A stretch of 64,000 nt of DNA from Mycobacterium intermedium (lineage in GTDB: Bacteria; Actinomycetota; Actinomycetes; Mycobacteriales; Mycobacteriaceae): assembly GCF_002086275.1 (NCBI RefSeq), contig NZ_MVHT01000006.1, positions 62,001 through 126,000 of the forward strand. The letters are read 5' to 3'. Shown here in pieces: positions 18,260 through 26,948 of the stretch (its first letter is position 1; every line of letters starts with the position of its first letter). Below the pieces are notes generated by a model. It saw nothing but the letters and a program-made list of their open reading frames with translations, was not told the origin of the DNA and made no database searches. Position numbers and translations under genes: made by a program.

Positions 18260-18996
18260 GGCGCGGCGGCTTCCCGTAGATGCTCCGCCGCTCCCCGCCG
18301 CAGCGACTGAGCTTCCGACGCGAGGGTGATCATCCGATAGCCGATGTCTGCCATTGCTTTGCCCGCCTTGCCCTGTCCCGCATGAATTCCGGTGACCAAC
18401 CCGGCGTCGGTGGCGGTCTGGTGAATGCGGACGACGGCGTCGAGCACGTCGGGATGATTCAGGGCGCCGGGCACGTCGACCCCTATCGAGATCGCGAGAT
18501 CGGCTGGGCCGACGTAGATTCCGGTCAACCCGTCGACGGCGCAGATTTCACCAAGGTTGGTGAGGGCCGCGGCGGTCTCGATCATCGCGAATACGCTTGC
18601 GCGGGATTGGATGGCGACCGGGTCGCGACCCAGGCTGGCCCGCAGCGGTCCGTAGCTGCGGACACCCTGCGGCGGGTAGCGGGTGGCCGCCACCGCCGCG
18701 GCCGCTTGGTCGGCGGACTCGATCATGGCGATGACGACGGCGTCGGCTCCGGCGTCGAGCACCCGCCCGATCGGGGCCGGGTCGGCATTGGGCAGCCGCA
18801 CCGCGGTCGCGATCGGCACGTGCTCGAGACGCCGCAGCATTCCGGCGACGTCGGCGTCGTCGAGGTAGCCGTGCTGGGTGTCGAAACCCACGTAGTCGTA
18901 GCCCGCCCGGGCGAATTCCTCCGGCCCCAGCAGGGTATGGCCGGTGATCCAGCCGCCCCAGATCGGCGCCTGCGGTTCGCTCGCAAAGATACTCAT
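18256..18996 (-). CDS. HpcH/HpaI-family aldolase
   Basis: Predicted 246 residues with the TIM-barrel of class II 2-oxo-acid aldolases. Signatures are the general base and metal region (GYDYVGFDTQHGYLDDADV, about 33-51), the ARG-like segment RSYGPLRAS, a metal-binding glutamate in AMIETAAAL (about 137-145) and GPADLAISIG (about 163-172). The family splits or forms 4-hydroxy-2-oxo acids, releasing pyruvate or glyoxylate, though some members act on acyl-CoA. In this operon it could perform the carbon-carbon cleavage of a ring-opened intermediate. Substrate unknown. Confidence 0.85.
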   Translation of the reverse strand: MSIFASEPQAPIWGGWITGHTLLGPEEFARAGYDYVGFDTQHGYLDDADVAGMLRRLEHVPIATAVRLPNADPAPIGRVLDAGADAVVIAMIESADQAAAAVAATRYPPQGVRSYGPLRASLGRDPVAIQSRASVFAMIETAAALTNLGEICAVDGLTGIYVGPADLAISIGVDVPGALNHPDVLDAVVRIHQTATDAGLVTGIHAGQGKAGKAMADIGYRMITLASEAQSLRRGAAEHLREAAAP

Positions 18997-19961
18997 CCGG
19001 CGATCGCGATCTTGATTCGCTCGGGGGCCGGACGGCAGGCCAGTTCGAAGGCCGCCTGCACGTCGTCGACGGCGAACGTGTGGGTGAGATAAGCGCCAAG
19101 CAGTTCGGGATGTTCGGCGGCGAACTTGCCGGCCAGTTCCAGCATGCGCCGGCGGTCCAGCGTCACACCGGATTTCAGGGTCAAGTTGTTACGCAGCATG
19201 GTGCGCATGCTGATCGGGTACACATCGTCGTCGGCGACGCCGAAGTACAAGACGGTCCCGCCGAAGGCGGCCGCGTCGATGGCATGACCCAGGGTGGCCA
19301 CCTGGTGGCCGACGGCCTCGATGACCACGTCCGCTCGGTCGGCCGCCGGCAGCTGGCTCACCCAACGGTCGCTGGTGGCACGCACGGCCTCGTCAACTCC
19401 GAACGACCGCGAAACACTCTGCCGGTCAACGGGATCCACGCCGATGACCCAGCGGGCCCCCAATGCCTTGGTAACGTAGGAGAACAACAGCCCGATCGAG
19501 CCTTGCCCGATGATCGCCACCCGCCGACCCGCCAGATCGGGCAATTGCTCGCACGCGTAGAGCACACAGGCCAGTGGTTGCAGGCCCACCGCCTCCGCGG
19601 GTGTCAGCGCCGGATCGTATGGCGCCAGCCCGTCGCCGTCGCTGACCACCAGGCCCATCAGTCCGTCGAATCCGGACGCCCAACCGACCACCAAGTCGCC
19701 CGCGCGGTGGTCGGGGTGACGGCTGGCGATGACCTCCCCCGCCACCTCGTGAATCGGGTATCCGTCCTTCTCCGCCGCGCTGCGGCCGTCGTCACCCGGA
19801 AGTCGCCCCTTGGCGCCACGAAACGCCGGCAGGTCGCTGCCGCACACACCGGCGGCGCTGAACCGCAGCAGCACTTGACCTTCCGCGAGGTCCTCGGACG
19901 AGCGGTCGGCGATCGACGTCCGCTCGAATTGGTAAGGCGCGACGATCCGGTAGGACCACAC
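18993..19961 (-). CDS. Medium-chain zinc-type dehydrogenase
   Basis: Predicted 322 residues from a GTG one base after the P450 stop. The catalytic zinc residues appear in GVCGSDLPAF (about 44-53) and PIHEVAG (the usual GHE), but the four-cysteine structural zinc loop is absent, as in threonine- or sorbitol-type enzymes with degenerate loops. The Rossmann motif GQGSIGLL is near 157-164. Tight coupling to the P450 suggests it oxidises the alcohol the P450 makes. The frame extends upstream over the P450 gene but that part is a shadow. Confidence 0.85.
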   Translation of the reverse strand: MWSYRIVAPYQFERTSIADRSSEDLAEGQVLLRFSAAGVCGSDLPAFRGAKGRLPGDDGRSAAEKDGYPIHEVAGEVIASRHPDHRAGDLVVGWASGFDGLMGLVVSDGDGLAPYDPALTPAEAVGLQPLACVLYACEQLPDLAGRRVAIIGQGSIGLLFSYVTKALGARWVIGVDPVDRQSVSRSFGVDEAVRATSDRWVSQLPAADRADVVIEAVGHQVATLGHAIDAAAFGGTVLYFGVADDDVYPISMRTMLRNNLTLKSGVTLDRRRMLELAGKFAAEHPELLGAYLTHTFAVDDVQAAFELACRPAPERIKIAIAG

Positions 19962-19962
19962 C

Positions 19963-21195
19963 TCACACCTCCACCGGGACGTTGTTCCAACCCCACTGGA
20001 AGCTGGACGGCAGCCGGGTGGCTTGCTCACCGCGGATCGCGAAGTCCGGTACCCGCCGCAGCCATTCCTCGAGCAGCACAGCAACTTCCAGGCGCGCCAG
20101 GTGATATCCGATGCAGAAGTGCTGACCGCGGCCGAACGCCAGGGATCGGCGGATCGGCCGGTCCCAGATGAACTCGTCCGGGTTCGGATACTCCCGCTCG
20201 TCACGGTTGGCCGAAGCAAGCAGCGTGATGATGCGCTGCCCCGGCTGGATGGTCTGACCGTGAATGGTGAAGGGCTTCCGTGCCGTTCGGGCAAACCACT
20301 GGGCCGGTGCGCAGTAGCGGATCATCTCTTCCCGGGCGACCATCACGTTGGCGGCCAGGTCGGCGCGCACCGCGGCCAACTGGTCGGGTCGTCGGCTCAG
20401 CTCCCAGAGGCCGTGAGCCACGATCTTGGGCACCGTTTCGGTGCCGCCGATGAAGATGCAGAGCATCTGGGTGGCCACCTCGACGTCGTCGAGCGCACTG
20501 CCATCGGGCAGTCGGTAGCCCAGCAGGCCGTCGACCACCGGAAGATCGCCACTCGGGTTGGATCTGCGACTGGCCACTACCGGCACCAGGAACTGCAGAT
20601 AGTTCGGGCGAGCTTCGGCGGTGTCCACTCCTTCGCCCGGTTCGGCCAGGCTGCCGGCGTTGACGGCGGCGAGCACCTGCGGCGCTAAATCAGTTGATAA
20701 ACCCAGTAATTCGCACACGATGGTGGCGACCACGATGCCACCGTATTCCTGCGTCAGGTCGAACGTGCCGTGCGCCAGCAGTAGGTCGAGTCGCTCGTTG
20801 GCCAGCGTGCGAATCCGCGACTCCAGCACCGCGACCGACCGCGGACGCAACGGCGCAGAGTGGGCGCGACGAATCTCGCTGTAGAGATCGGTGTCGAACA
20901 CCGCGTGAAATGGCAACGGATGCAAGGGCGGGTCATCAACCGGCCCGTCGTTGTGCCGAGCCAGCACCGATGCCGGTGGCAAAGTTCCTTCGGAGGCAAC
21001 GAATGTCCCGTCATTGACTTCGAGCACCTGCCAGATGTCCTCGAAGCGGGACAGCGCGAAGGTGTCCCATTGGGGCATGTAGTACACCGGATGCTCGTCC
21101 CGCAGAACGCGGTAGTAGGGCAGCGGATTGGCCATGACCGCCGGGTCGAAGGGGTCGTAGCGGAAGTCGGTCGGAGTGGCCGTGCCGGCGTTCAC
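19963..21195 (-). CDS. Cytochrome P450
   Basis: Predicted 410 residues from a GTG that overlaps the previous TGA (GTGA). The heme-binding loop is FGRGQHFCIGYHLA near 340-355 with the Cys ligand, the K-helix ExxR is in EEMIRY near 280, and the I-helix is FIGGTETVPK near 237, with the oxygen-activating acid-Thr pair replaced by Glu-Thr. It is a soluble bacterial class I enzyme needing ferredoxin and reductase, and no ferredoxin gene lies in the window. The subfamily cannot be assigned by eye. It probably carries out the first hydroxylation in the pathway encoded by this operon. Confidence 0.93.
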   Translation of the reverse strand: MNAGTATPTDFRYDPFDPAVMANPLPYYRVLRDEHPVYYMPQWDTFALSRFEDIWQVLEVNDGTFVASEGTLPPASVLARHNDGPVDDPPLHPLPFHAVFDTDLYSEIRRAHSAPLRPRSVAVLESRIRTLANERLDLLLAHGTFDLTQEYGGIVVATIVCELLGLSTDLAPQVLAAVNAGSLAEPGEGVDTAEARPNYLQFLVPVVASRRSNPSGDLPVVDGLLGYRLPDGSALDDVEVATQMLCIFIGGTETVPKIVAHGLWELSRRPDQLAAVRADLAANVMVAREEMIRYCAPAQWFARTARKPFTIHGQTIQPGQRIITLLASANRDEREYPNPDEFIWDRPIRRSLAFGRGQHFCIGYHLARLEVAVLLEEWLRRVPDFAIRGEQATRLPSSFQWGWNNVPVEV

Positions 21196-21896
21196 TGCAG
21201 CGGTGACGGCGGTAGGGCCTGCAGAATCGAGTCCTCCCACCCGTCGCGCAGTGCCGGGGCCACACTCATCCAGGTGACGATCTCCGCGGGCGGGCTGTCC
21301 TTCCAGGACGGGTAGTGGTTGGCGAAGCACTCCCAACCGCCGTCCAGCGCCCAGTAATGGATGACCTCGTTGAAGCGGAAGGTGGTGGTGAAGGACCCCA
21401 GCCAGCGTTTGCCGGTGCGCTCCGACCACGGGACGTAGAGGCGTTCCAGTTCGCGGATGTAGTCGTCCTGGCGACCGGGCTTGGTCTGCATGATCTCCTG
21501 GATCACCAGCGGCGCAGTGAAATTGGCCTCTTGCAGCTGGGCCAAGGTCTTGTTGCTGGGTCCGGCGTACATGATGCGGCCCTCACCCGAGGCGCCGATG
21601 TCGGCCAGAAACGCGGCCCATTTCTCGGCCGCCGCCTGATGACTGCCACCGCGCGCCTGGGCCGCGCCGATCCGCGCGTAGTCGGCGAAACCATCGATTT
21701 CCCAGATGATGGTCACTTGCGGCCAATGGCCGTTGTAGGGGGTCGTCTCCCAGATGGCGAAGAGGCGGGCGCCGAGTTCGCCCATCATCGGCTGGTAGGT
21801 ATCGACGAACACCTCGGTGAAGCGATCACTGCGGCCAGACCCAAGCGCGATGGTCTCGTGCAGATAGAGCAGTGTGTGCCCGTAGTACTTCTTCAT
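21192..21896 (-). CDS. NIPSNAP/dimeric alpha-beta barrel-like protein
   Basis: Predicted 234 residues, starting at an ATG that overlaps the upstream stop (ATGA). It appears to contain two ferredoxin-like halves: HETIALGSGRSDRFTEVF with VTIIWEIDGFADYARI, and IQEIMQTKPGRQDDYIREL with NEVIHYWALDGGWECF. This layout is like NIPSNAP and EthD-type proteins, small barrels seen beside P450 and catabolic genes. Function is not established; it may bind or process a hydrophobic substrate. Not a confident family call. Confidence 0.6.
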   Translation of the reverse strand: MKKYYGHTLLYLHETIALGSGRSDRFTEVFVDTYQPMMGELGARLFAIWETTPYNGHWPQVTIIWEIDGFADYARIGAAQARGGSHQAAAEKWAAFLADIGASGEGRIMYAGPSNKTLAQLQEANFTAPLVIQEIMQTKPGRQDDYIRELERLYVPWSERTGKRWLGSFTTTFRFNEVIHYWALDGGWECFANHYPSWKDSPPAEIVTWMSVAPALRDGWEDSILQALPPSPLQ

Positions 21897-22417
21897 GCGG
21901 TCAGCATGGCCTCGCAGGGATCGATTGCGCGGTAAGGGATTCCGGCTGCGATCAGGGCCTGGCCCTTGAACGCCCGCGCGGCGGCGCTGAGCACGTGTTC
22001 CACCCGGCGCATTCCGCGGTTCACGCCGAGCGGCCAACCCTCACCCCATAGGGCGACCTCGACCATGCGCCGGTCCAGCGCCTCGCGCACCAGGTCTCGA
22101 ACGCAGTCATTCGCGATGAAGGCCTGGGCACTGACCGCCAGGTTGTGGCTCCCGGCTTCCGGGTAGGTGTCGAGGGCCGCGGCGTGCACACCCAGGATTT
22201 GCAGGGGCCGACTGCCGCCGAGGTCGGGCAGCAGCACGGTGACCTCCCAGCCGGCCATGACCCGGTCGCACAGCCACCCCCCGGCGGCCTGCACCACGTC
22301 GGACGCGCTAGCGGCAATCACGTCGAGTCGGTAGCGCAACGATTCGCCGTCCGACTGGGGTCGGCGGGTCGTGCTGCCTTCCCGCTGATTGCTGATGTCG
22401 AAAGTCGGAGTGGCCAT
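21893..22417 (-). CDS. Unrecognised 174-aa protein, first gene of the P450 operon
   Basis: I do not recognise this family. The first 35 residues are polar and probably disordered. The rest looks like a compact alpha/beta domain: GWEVTVLLPDLGGSRPLQILGV suggests two strands around a loop, followed by helices (VRDLVREALDRRMVEVALWG, then VEHVLSAAARAFKGQALIA). There is no signal peptide or membrane helix. It is the promoter-proximal gene of eight overlapping genes and begins 49 bases from a copy of the 27-bp motif, so it may be a pathway-specific component or regulator. Confidence 0.7.
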   Translation of the reverse strand: MATPTFDISNQREGSTTRRPQSDGESLRYRLDVIAASASDVVQAAGGWLCDRVMAGWEVTVLLPDLGGSRPLQILGVHAAALDTYPEAGSHNLAVSAQAFIANDCVRDLVREALDRRMVEVALWGEGWPLGVNRGMRRVEHVLSAAARAFKGQALIAAGIPYRAIDPCEAMLTA

Positions 22418-22466
22418 ACATATCCCCCGGCAGATCGGCGCTGGTCATGGGCGGTACCCCGACAGC

Positions 22467-22493
22467 GTGACACTTTCGCGCGAATTTGTAAAG
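22467..22493. promoter_or_regulatory. 27-bp motif, copy A (upstream of the P450 operon)
   Basis: Sequence matches GTGACACTTT, seven bases, ATTTGTAAAG on the plus strand. It lies 49 bases before the first gene of the P450 operon. The same motif with identical spacing occurs at 27841-27867 and 27932-27958. The halves form a weak dyad around TKACA. It may be an operator or a shared promoter. Confidence 0.7.
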
Positions 22494-22505
22494 CTCTCCA
22501 GGTGG

Positions 22506-23675
22506 CTACGCGCGGCGTCGTTCGGCTAGTTCGGCCAGAATTTCCTCGGTGTGCTGACCGAGTTCCGGTGCGGCGGAACGCGGCGCCCAGGGGGTTCCGT
22601 GGAAATCCGCCGGGGTGGCGACCATCGGCACGCTCGACTGCTCGTCCGGCACGTCGACGATCCCGCCTGCGGCATGAAACTGCTCGTCGGCGACCACATC
22701 CTCGAGGCTGTTGATCGGCGACCAGAAGAAGTCCGGCTCCTCGGCGAAGATGTCCGCCCATTCCGCGAGCGACTTGGTGGCGAAGATTTCGTCGAGTTGG
22801 GCGATGAGTTGTACGGCATTGGCGGCGCGGCTGCGCCCGTCACGGTATTGGGGGTCGTCCAGCCACTCCGGTCGGCCGACGGCGCGGCACAGCGCGGGCC
22901 AGTGCCGATCGACCTCGAGCCCGACGATCCAGAACCTGCGTCCGTCACCGGCGGTGTAGTTGTTCATGCAGGGATTGCCCATCGACTCCCGCTGCCCGAT
23001 CGCTATCGGTTGGCCGGTGAGCAGGTAGGTGTTGAGGTCGAAGCTGACGGTGTAGGCGCCCTGCCGGTACAGCGAGGTCGTCACCAGCTGACCGGTCCCG
23101 GTTCGCTCACGCGCAAGCAGCGCCGCGCACACGGCCGCGGCCAGCGTCATCCCGGCCGAGTGATCGCCCATGCCGCCGCGCTGAAACGGCGGGGTGGCGC
23201 CGGGCCGGGTGAGCAGATGGGCGAGCCCGGCGCGGGACCAGAAGGCGGCGACGTCGTACGCCGCCCGATCCGCGTCGGGGCCGGTTTCGCCGTAGCCGGT
23301 GATCAGACCATAAACCAGGCGCGGGTTGTGCTCGGCCACCGATTCGTAGTCCAGTCCCAGCCGTCGCAATGCGCTGGGCCGGACATTTGTCACGAAAACG
23401 TCTGCGTCGGCCAGCAATTCGAGCGCGGTTTCGCGGCCGGTTTCGTTAGTCAGGTCCAGGACGATACTGCGCTTGGACCGGTTGTCCATTTCGAAGGGTG
23501 GGTTGACACCGAGGTCGCAACCCAGCATTCGCCCGAACAACCGTCCCGGATCGCCGCTCGGCGGTTCGATCTTGATGACGTCGGCGCCCCAGTCGGCCAG
23601 GATGCCGCCCGTCGCCGGTCCCGCCACCCAGACCCCGAGTTCGACGACCCTGATGCCCTCTACTGGTCCGGCCAT
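22506..23675 (-). CDS. Family III (CaiB/BaiF) CoA-transferase
   Basis: Predicted 389 residues. The family III pattern is plain: opening GIRVVELGVWVAGPATGGILADWGADVIKIE, then DNRSKRSIVLDLTNETGRE, and a catalytic aspartate in the region AAYDVAAFWSRAGL (about 165-178). These enzymes move CoA between acyl-CoA and a free acid without a covalent anhydride of the usual kind. It probably activates the pathway substrate at the cost of another thioester. Its ATG overlaps the stop of the membrane-protein gene by one base, forming a two-gene unit. It lies just upstream of motif A. Confidence 0.9.
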   Translation of the reverse strand: MAGPVEGIRVVELGVWVAGPATGGILADWGADVIKIEPPSGDPGRLFGRMLGCDLGVNPPFEMDNRSKRSIVLDLTNETGRETALELLADADVFVTNVRPSALRRLGLDYESVAEHNPRLVYGLITGYGETGPDADRAAYDVAAFWSRAGLAHLLTRPGATPPFQRGGMGDHSAGMTLAAAVCAALLARERTGTGQLVTTSLYRQGAYTVSFDLNTYLLTGQPIAIGQRESMGNPCMNNYTAGDGRRFWIVGLEVDRHWPALCRAVGRPEWLDDPQYRDGRSRAANAVQLIAQLDEIFATKSLAEWADIFAEEPDFFWSPINSLEDVVADEQFHAAGGIVDVPDEQSSVPMVATPADFHGTPWAPRSAAPELGQHTEEILAELAERRRA

Positions 23676-24118
23676 CAGCCGAGGTCTATCCAGATCGTCA
23701 TGGCCGCCACCGCGACGGCCAGCACGGTCAGCAGGATGGTGTCCAGCGTGGGCAGCCGGGGCTCCTCTGATGCGCCCATCCGCAGTTCGCGGGCGATCAG
23801 GAACAGCGGAAACGTGACGCTGATCGCGATGGCGAAGCCGCCCGCGACATAGAGCCATACGAACTTGACGCCGTGTTTTCTTGCTTCGATCACCATCAGG
23901 ATGACCGCGGCGAGCAAGAACAAAAGGATGTCGGCCGTCACTGAGCGAGAGGCCGGGGTGACCTTGGAATCGTCGAGAAAGGCGCTCATGAAACTCGCGG
24001 ACTGGTCGAGGTACGCCACGTTTTGGCTCCACGTCGCGATGAGCGCGGCGAGGGCGATAGCGCCGTACACGGCGCAGAGGATTTTGCGGGAGGTGGGGAG
24101 GGATGTCACCCGACTCAC
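23675..24118 (-). CDS. Small membrane protein, DUF2834-like
   Basis: Predicted 147 residues, starting at GTG. Three or four hydrophobic helices are visible (about 12-30, 62-80, 86-106, 126-145), with a loop containing WSQNVAYLDQSASF characteristic of the DUF2834 group. No transport motif is present and the function is unknown. It is translationally coupled to the CoA-transferase downstream, so it could aid substrate entry. It is divergent from a DUF427 gene across a 108-base region that holds an 11-bp inverted repeat. Confidence 0.7.
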   Translation of the reverse strand: MSRVTSLPTSRKILCAVYGAIALAALIATWSQNVAYLDQSASFMSAFLDDSKVTPASRSVTADILLFLLAAVILMVIEARKHGVKFVWLYVAGGFAIAISVTFPLFLIARELRMGASEEPRLPTLDTILLTVLAVAVAAMTIWIDLG

Positions 24119-24138
24119 CTTAGAAGCCGGATTCGCAT

Positions 24139-24196
24139 CGAGATTGCCGCCATGGTCGTGCTTCGCCGCCAGCGCACAGCCCTCACGGCAATCTCG
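24139..24196. repeat. 11-bp perfect inverted repeat in a divergent promoter
   Basis: CGAGATTGCCG at 24139-24149 and CGGCAATCTCG at 24186-24196 are exact reverse complements with 36 bases between them. They lie between the starts of the DUF2834-like gene and the DUF427 gene. The arms could be two half-sites of a regulator or the stem of a hairpin. Confidence 0.6.
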
Positions 24197-24226
24197 GCGA
24201 GGCTGAAAAGTGATTCAATCAAATCC

Positions 24227-24886
24227 ATGAGTCTGGTTACCGGGCGCGGTCCACTCAGCAGCAATCCCGCGGGCCGTTTCCATCCCCCGATCCCGGCCGG
24301 CGTTGTGTATGTCGAACCGCATCCGCGTCGCATCCAAGCGTCCAAAGACGGCGCCCCGGTAATCGACACCGAACGCGCGCTCCTGGTACACCGGCCGGAC
24401 CGACCACTCACCTACGCCTTCCCCGCCGAAACGATCACAGACCTGCCCAGCGAACCGGTGGCCGAAGCGCCCGGATACGTTCAAGTCCCCTGGGACGCCG
24501 TCGACACCTGGCTCGAGGAAGGTCGCGAACTCGTCCACTACCCGCCCAACCCGTACCACCGCGTCGACTGCCGCCCCACCAGGCGTCGGCTGCGGGTCAC
24601 CGACGGCGACACCACGCTGGTCGACACCGACGACACGGTGATCGTCTTCGAGACCGCCCTGAAACCAAGGCTTTACGTCAGCCCAATACACGTTCGACAA
24701 GAACTGCTGACCCGATCGGACACCTCGAGCTACTGCAACTACAAGGGTGTCGCGACGTACCGGTCCAGCCCCAACACGAAGGACGTTGCCTGGAGCTACG
24801 AAGACCCCTACCCCGAAAGCCTGCCCATCAAAGGCTTTTTCAGCTTCGACGACACCAAAGTTCAGGTGGAGGCAGAGCTTCCGTAG
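24227..24886 (+). CDS. Tandem DUF427-domain protein
   Basis: Predicted 219 residues. Two DUF427 units can be seen: a diverged one at about 30-80 (RRIQASKDGAPVIDTERALLV) and a complete one at about 115-217 (RRLRVTDGDTTLVDTDDTVI, then TRSDTSSYCNYKGVATY and PIKGFFSFDDTKVQVEAE). The family's biochemical role is unknown; its cysteine-lysine segment (YCNYKG) is strictly kept, as in the single-domain paralogue at 57513-57890 (YCPFKG). Divergent from the DUF2834/CoA-transferase pair, its 3' end overlaps the acyl-CoA dehydrogenase gene by 25 bases. Confidence 0.8.
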   Translation: MSLVTGRGPLSSNPAGRFHPPIPAGVVYVEPHPRRIQASKDGAPVIDTERALLVHRPDRPLTYAFPAETITDLPSEPVAEAPGYVQVPWDAVDTWLEEGRELVHYPPNPYHRVDCRPTRRRLRVTDGDTTLVDTDDTVIVFETALKPRLYVSPIHVRQELLTRSDTSSYCNYKGVATYRSSPNTKDVAWSYEDPYPESLPIKGFFSFDDTKVQVEAELP

Positions 24887-26022
24887 GCGGGCCGGCCGAG
24901 TCTCAGTTCGTGCTGGGCGATCATGTTCCGGAACACTTCCAGGGTTCCGCCGTAGATTCCGGTGGGCACCGCCAGCCGGAACACGTACTCCGCCGCGCCA
25001 TCCCCCGCCGAGCCGGCGACGTCGACCGGCAATGCCGACGCCGAACCCGCCACATCCATCAGGTCGGCGGAGATATCCCGCATAGTCTGCGCGATCGCGA
25101 CGCGCCCGTACATTCCGGGCGTGGACAACGCGGCCTCCAGTCGAGCGATGCTGCGGCCCAGCCGATGCACTACGGATTCGTCATCACGGTCCACGATCGA
25201 GGCCACCGTGTCCAACGCCTCGGCCGCGATCGAGCCGTGCTCGGACATCGCCGAAAGATTCTGCAGCCCATGATCTTCCCGCGCGACCAACCCATGCTCG
25301 GAATCCAGCGCGGCCCGCATGACCGTCCACCCGGCATTCACCTCGCCGATGCGGTAGAGGTCATCTACCCGCACATCGCTGTAGTAGACGATGTTGGTGC
25401 GGTCACCGTCGACGGTACGCAGGGGTTGGATCTCGATGCCCGGCGAATCCAGCGGCACCAGAAACATGGTCAGGTTCTTGTGCTTAGGCCCCTGGGGATC
25501 GGTATTGGTCAGCAGGAAGACATACCTGGCGTTCTGTGCGTTGGAGGTGAACATCTTGGAGCCGTTGACAATCCACGCGGAGCCGTCGCGCACTGCCCTG
25601 GTTTTGCAGGTGGCGACATCCGATCCGCCCTCGGGCTCGGTGTAACCGAGGCACAGCCGGATCTCCCCGGACAGCACCCCGGGCAGCACCAACTCGGTCA
25701 GCTCCGGCGCACCGAATTGCTGCACCAGCCGCGCGACGACCGACGTCGTTTCCCAGTGGTACCAAGGCGTGTGAGCGCGGCCGATCTCGAGGTGGAATAT
25801 CCGCCGCTGAACGGCGGTGAATCCGCCGTCGGACTCCAGCGTCCAGTCCCCGGCCAGGTAGCCGGCGGCACCCAACGCCAAATGCACGCCCTCGTCGAAG
25901 TTCTCGCCCGTTGCCCGATCGCGACGACGCACCTCGTCGGTCACGTGCTCGGTCAGAAACGCGCGCACCCGTTCCTGAAATTCCTTGTCCTCTTCGGAAA
26001 GTGCGACCCGTGCGAAATCCAT
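24862..26022 (-). CDS. Acyl-CoA dehydrogenase
   Basis: Predicted 386 residues with the full three-domain flavoprotein fold. The FAD/substrate motif CLGYTEPEGGSD lies at about 125-135, NGSKMFTSNAQNA in the middle domain at about 155-167, and the C-terminal signature YGGTLEVFRNMIA near 362-374. The position of the Glu base in medium-chain enzymes is Gly here (IYGGT), as in steroid- and side-chain-type FadE proteins, so the base is elsewhere or supplied by a partner subunit. It should introduce a double bond in the CoA ester of the pathway. It directly follows the F420 enzyme gene with no gap. Confidence 0.9.
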   Translation of the reverse strand: MDFARVALSEEDKEFQERVRAFLTEHVTDEVRRRDRATGENFDEGVHLALGAAGYLAGDWTLESDGGFTAVQRRIFHLEIGRAHTPWYHWETTSVVARLVQQFGAPELTELVLPGVLSGEIRLCLGYTEPEGGSDVATCKTRAVRDGSAWIVNGSKMFTSNAQNARYVFLLTNTDPQGPKHKNLTMFLVPLDSPGIEIQPLRTVDGDRTNIVYYSDVRVDDLYRIGEVNAGWTVMRAALDSEHGLVAREDHGLQNLSAMSEHGSIAAEALDTVASIVDRDDESVVHRLGRSIARLEAALSTPGMYGRVAIAQTMRDISADLMDVAGSASALPVDVAGSAGDGAAEYVFRLAVPTGIYGGTLEVFRNMIAQHELRLGRPAYGSSAST

Positions 26023-26943
26023 CTAGATCACGTCGATAACTTGGGTACGGAATTGTTCGATGCTGTCCAGCACATGAGCCATGCTGTCACCGGGCAGATG
26101 GACCTGCACCCAGGTGACGCCGAGCGCGGCCAGCTTGTCCAGACCGCCTAGGTAGGCGTCGGCGTTGAAGCCGTCGCCGCCGGGAAACCCGCCCTCGAAG
26201 TTGCTGAAGGTGATGTCGATCGACGACGGGTCCCTGCCGGCCGCGTCCAGGCGACGGCGCAGATCATCGATGCCCGAGGCGAGCTTTTCCAACGAGTCGA
26301 TGGAAGCGGTGCCGGCCGTGCGGGCCAGGCCCGCGGGCGCGGGAAACGGACACCATCCGTCCCCGTGGTCGACGACGCGCTGCCGGGCGGCGCCGGTGTT
26401 GCCGCCGATCCAGATCGGTGGGTGCGGCCGACTGACCGGCCGTGGGTGCGCCGTGATGCCGCGGGCGGTGAAATGCTTTCCCTGGTAGGAGATGTCGTCG
26501 GCGGTCCAGATCGTCCGGACAACCTGCAGCGCTTCCTCGAACAGCTCGGCGCGCTCGTCGTAGGAGACACCCAACGCGGAGAATTCCCGCTTGAGATAGC
26601 CGACACCGACCGCCAACGTGAACCGGCCGCCCGAAAGCAGGTCCAGCGTCGCACCGGATTTGGCCACCACGAACGGATTTCGATAGGGCAACACCACTAT
26701 GTTGGGGATCAGCCGCAGCGTTGAAGTCCGCGCCGCGGCGAAACCCAAAGCCACGAACGGGTCTAACGCGTCGTGCCCACCGGCTTCCAACCACCGCTGC
26801 GACGGGGCCGGGTGATCGGTGAAGCCGAACCCGGCGAATCCGGCAGCCTCGGCCGCCGCCGCCACCGTCGCGATGCCGTCCCCGCTTGCCAGCTCGGGGT
26901 TGTAGGGATGGCTGTGCATCGGGTGGGTGATGGTGAAACGCAT
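26023..26943 (-). CDS. F420-dependent LLM-class oxidoreductase
   Basis: Predicted 306 residues with the luciferase-like TIM barrel. Diagnostic segments are GFTDHPAPSQ near 42-51, SGGRFTLAVGVGYLKREFSALG near 105-126, and RPHPPIWIGGNTGAARQRVVDHGDGWCPFP near 168-197. This subgroup uses deazaflavin F420 in mycobacteria rather than FMN, from family resemblance. It may reduce an enone or oxidise an alcohol in the same unit as the acyl-CoA dehydrogenase. It lies between a TesB-like thioesterase gene (5-base gap) and the dehydrogenase. Confidence 0.88.
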   Translation of the reverse strand: MRFTITHPMHSHPYNPELASGDGIATVAAAAEAAGFAGFGFTDHPAPSQRWLEAGGHDALDPFVALGFAAARTSTLRLIPNIVVLPYRNPFVVAKSGATLDLLSGGRFTLAVGVGYLKREFSALGVSYDERAELFEEALQVVRTIWTADDISYQGKHFTARGITAHPRPVSRPHPPIWIGGNTGAARQRVVDHGDGWCPFPAPAGLARTAGTASIDSLEKLASGIDDLRRRLDAAGRDPSSIDITFSNFEGGFPGGDGFNADAYLGGLDKLAALGVTWVQVHLPGDSMAHVLDSIEQFRTQVIDVI

Positions 26944-26948
26944 AGCAT

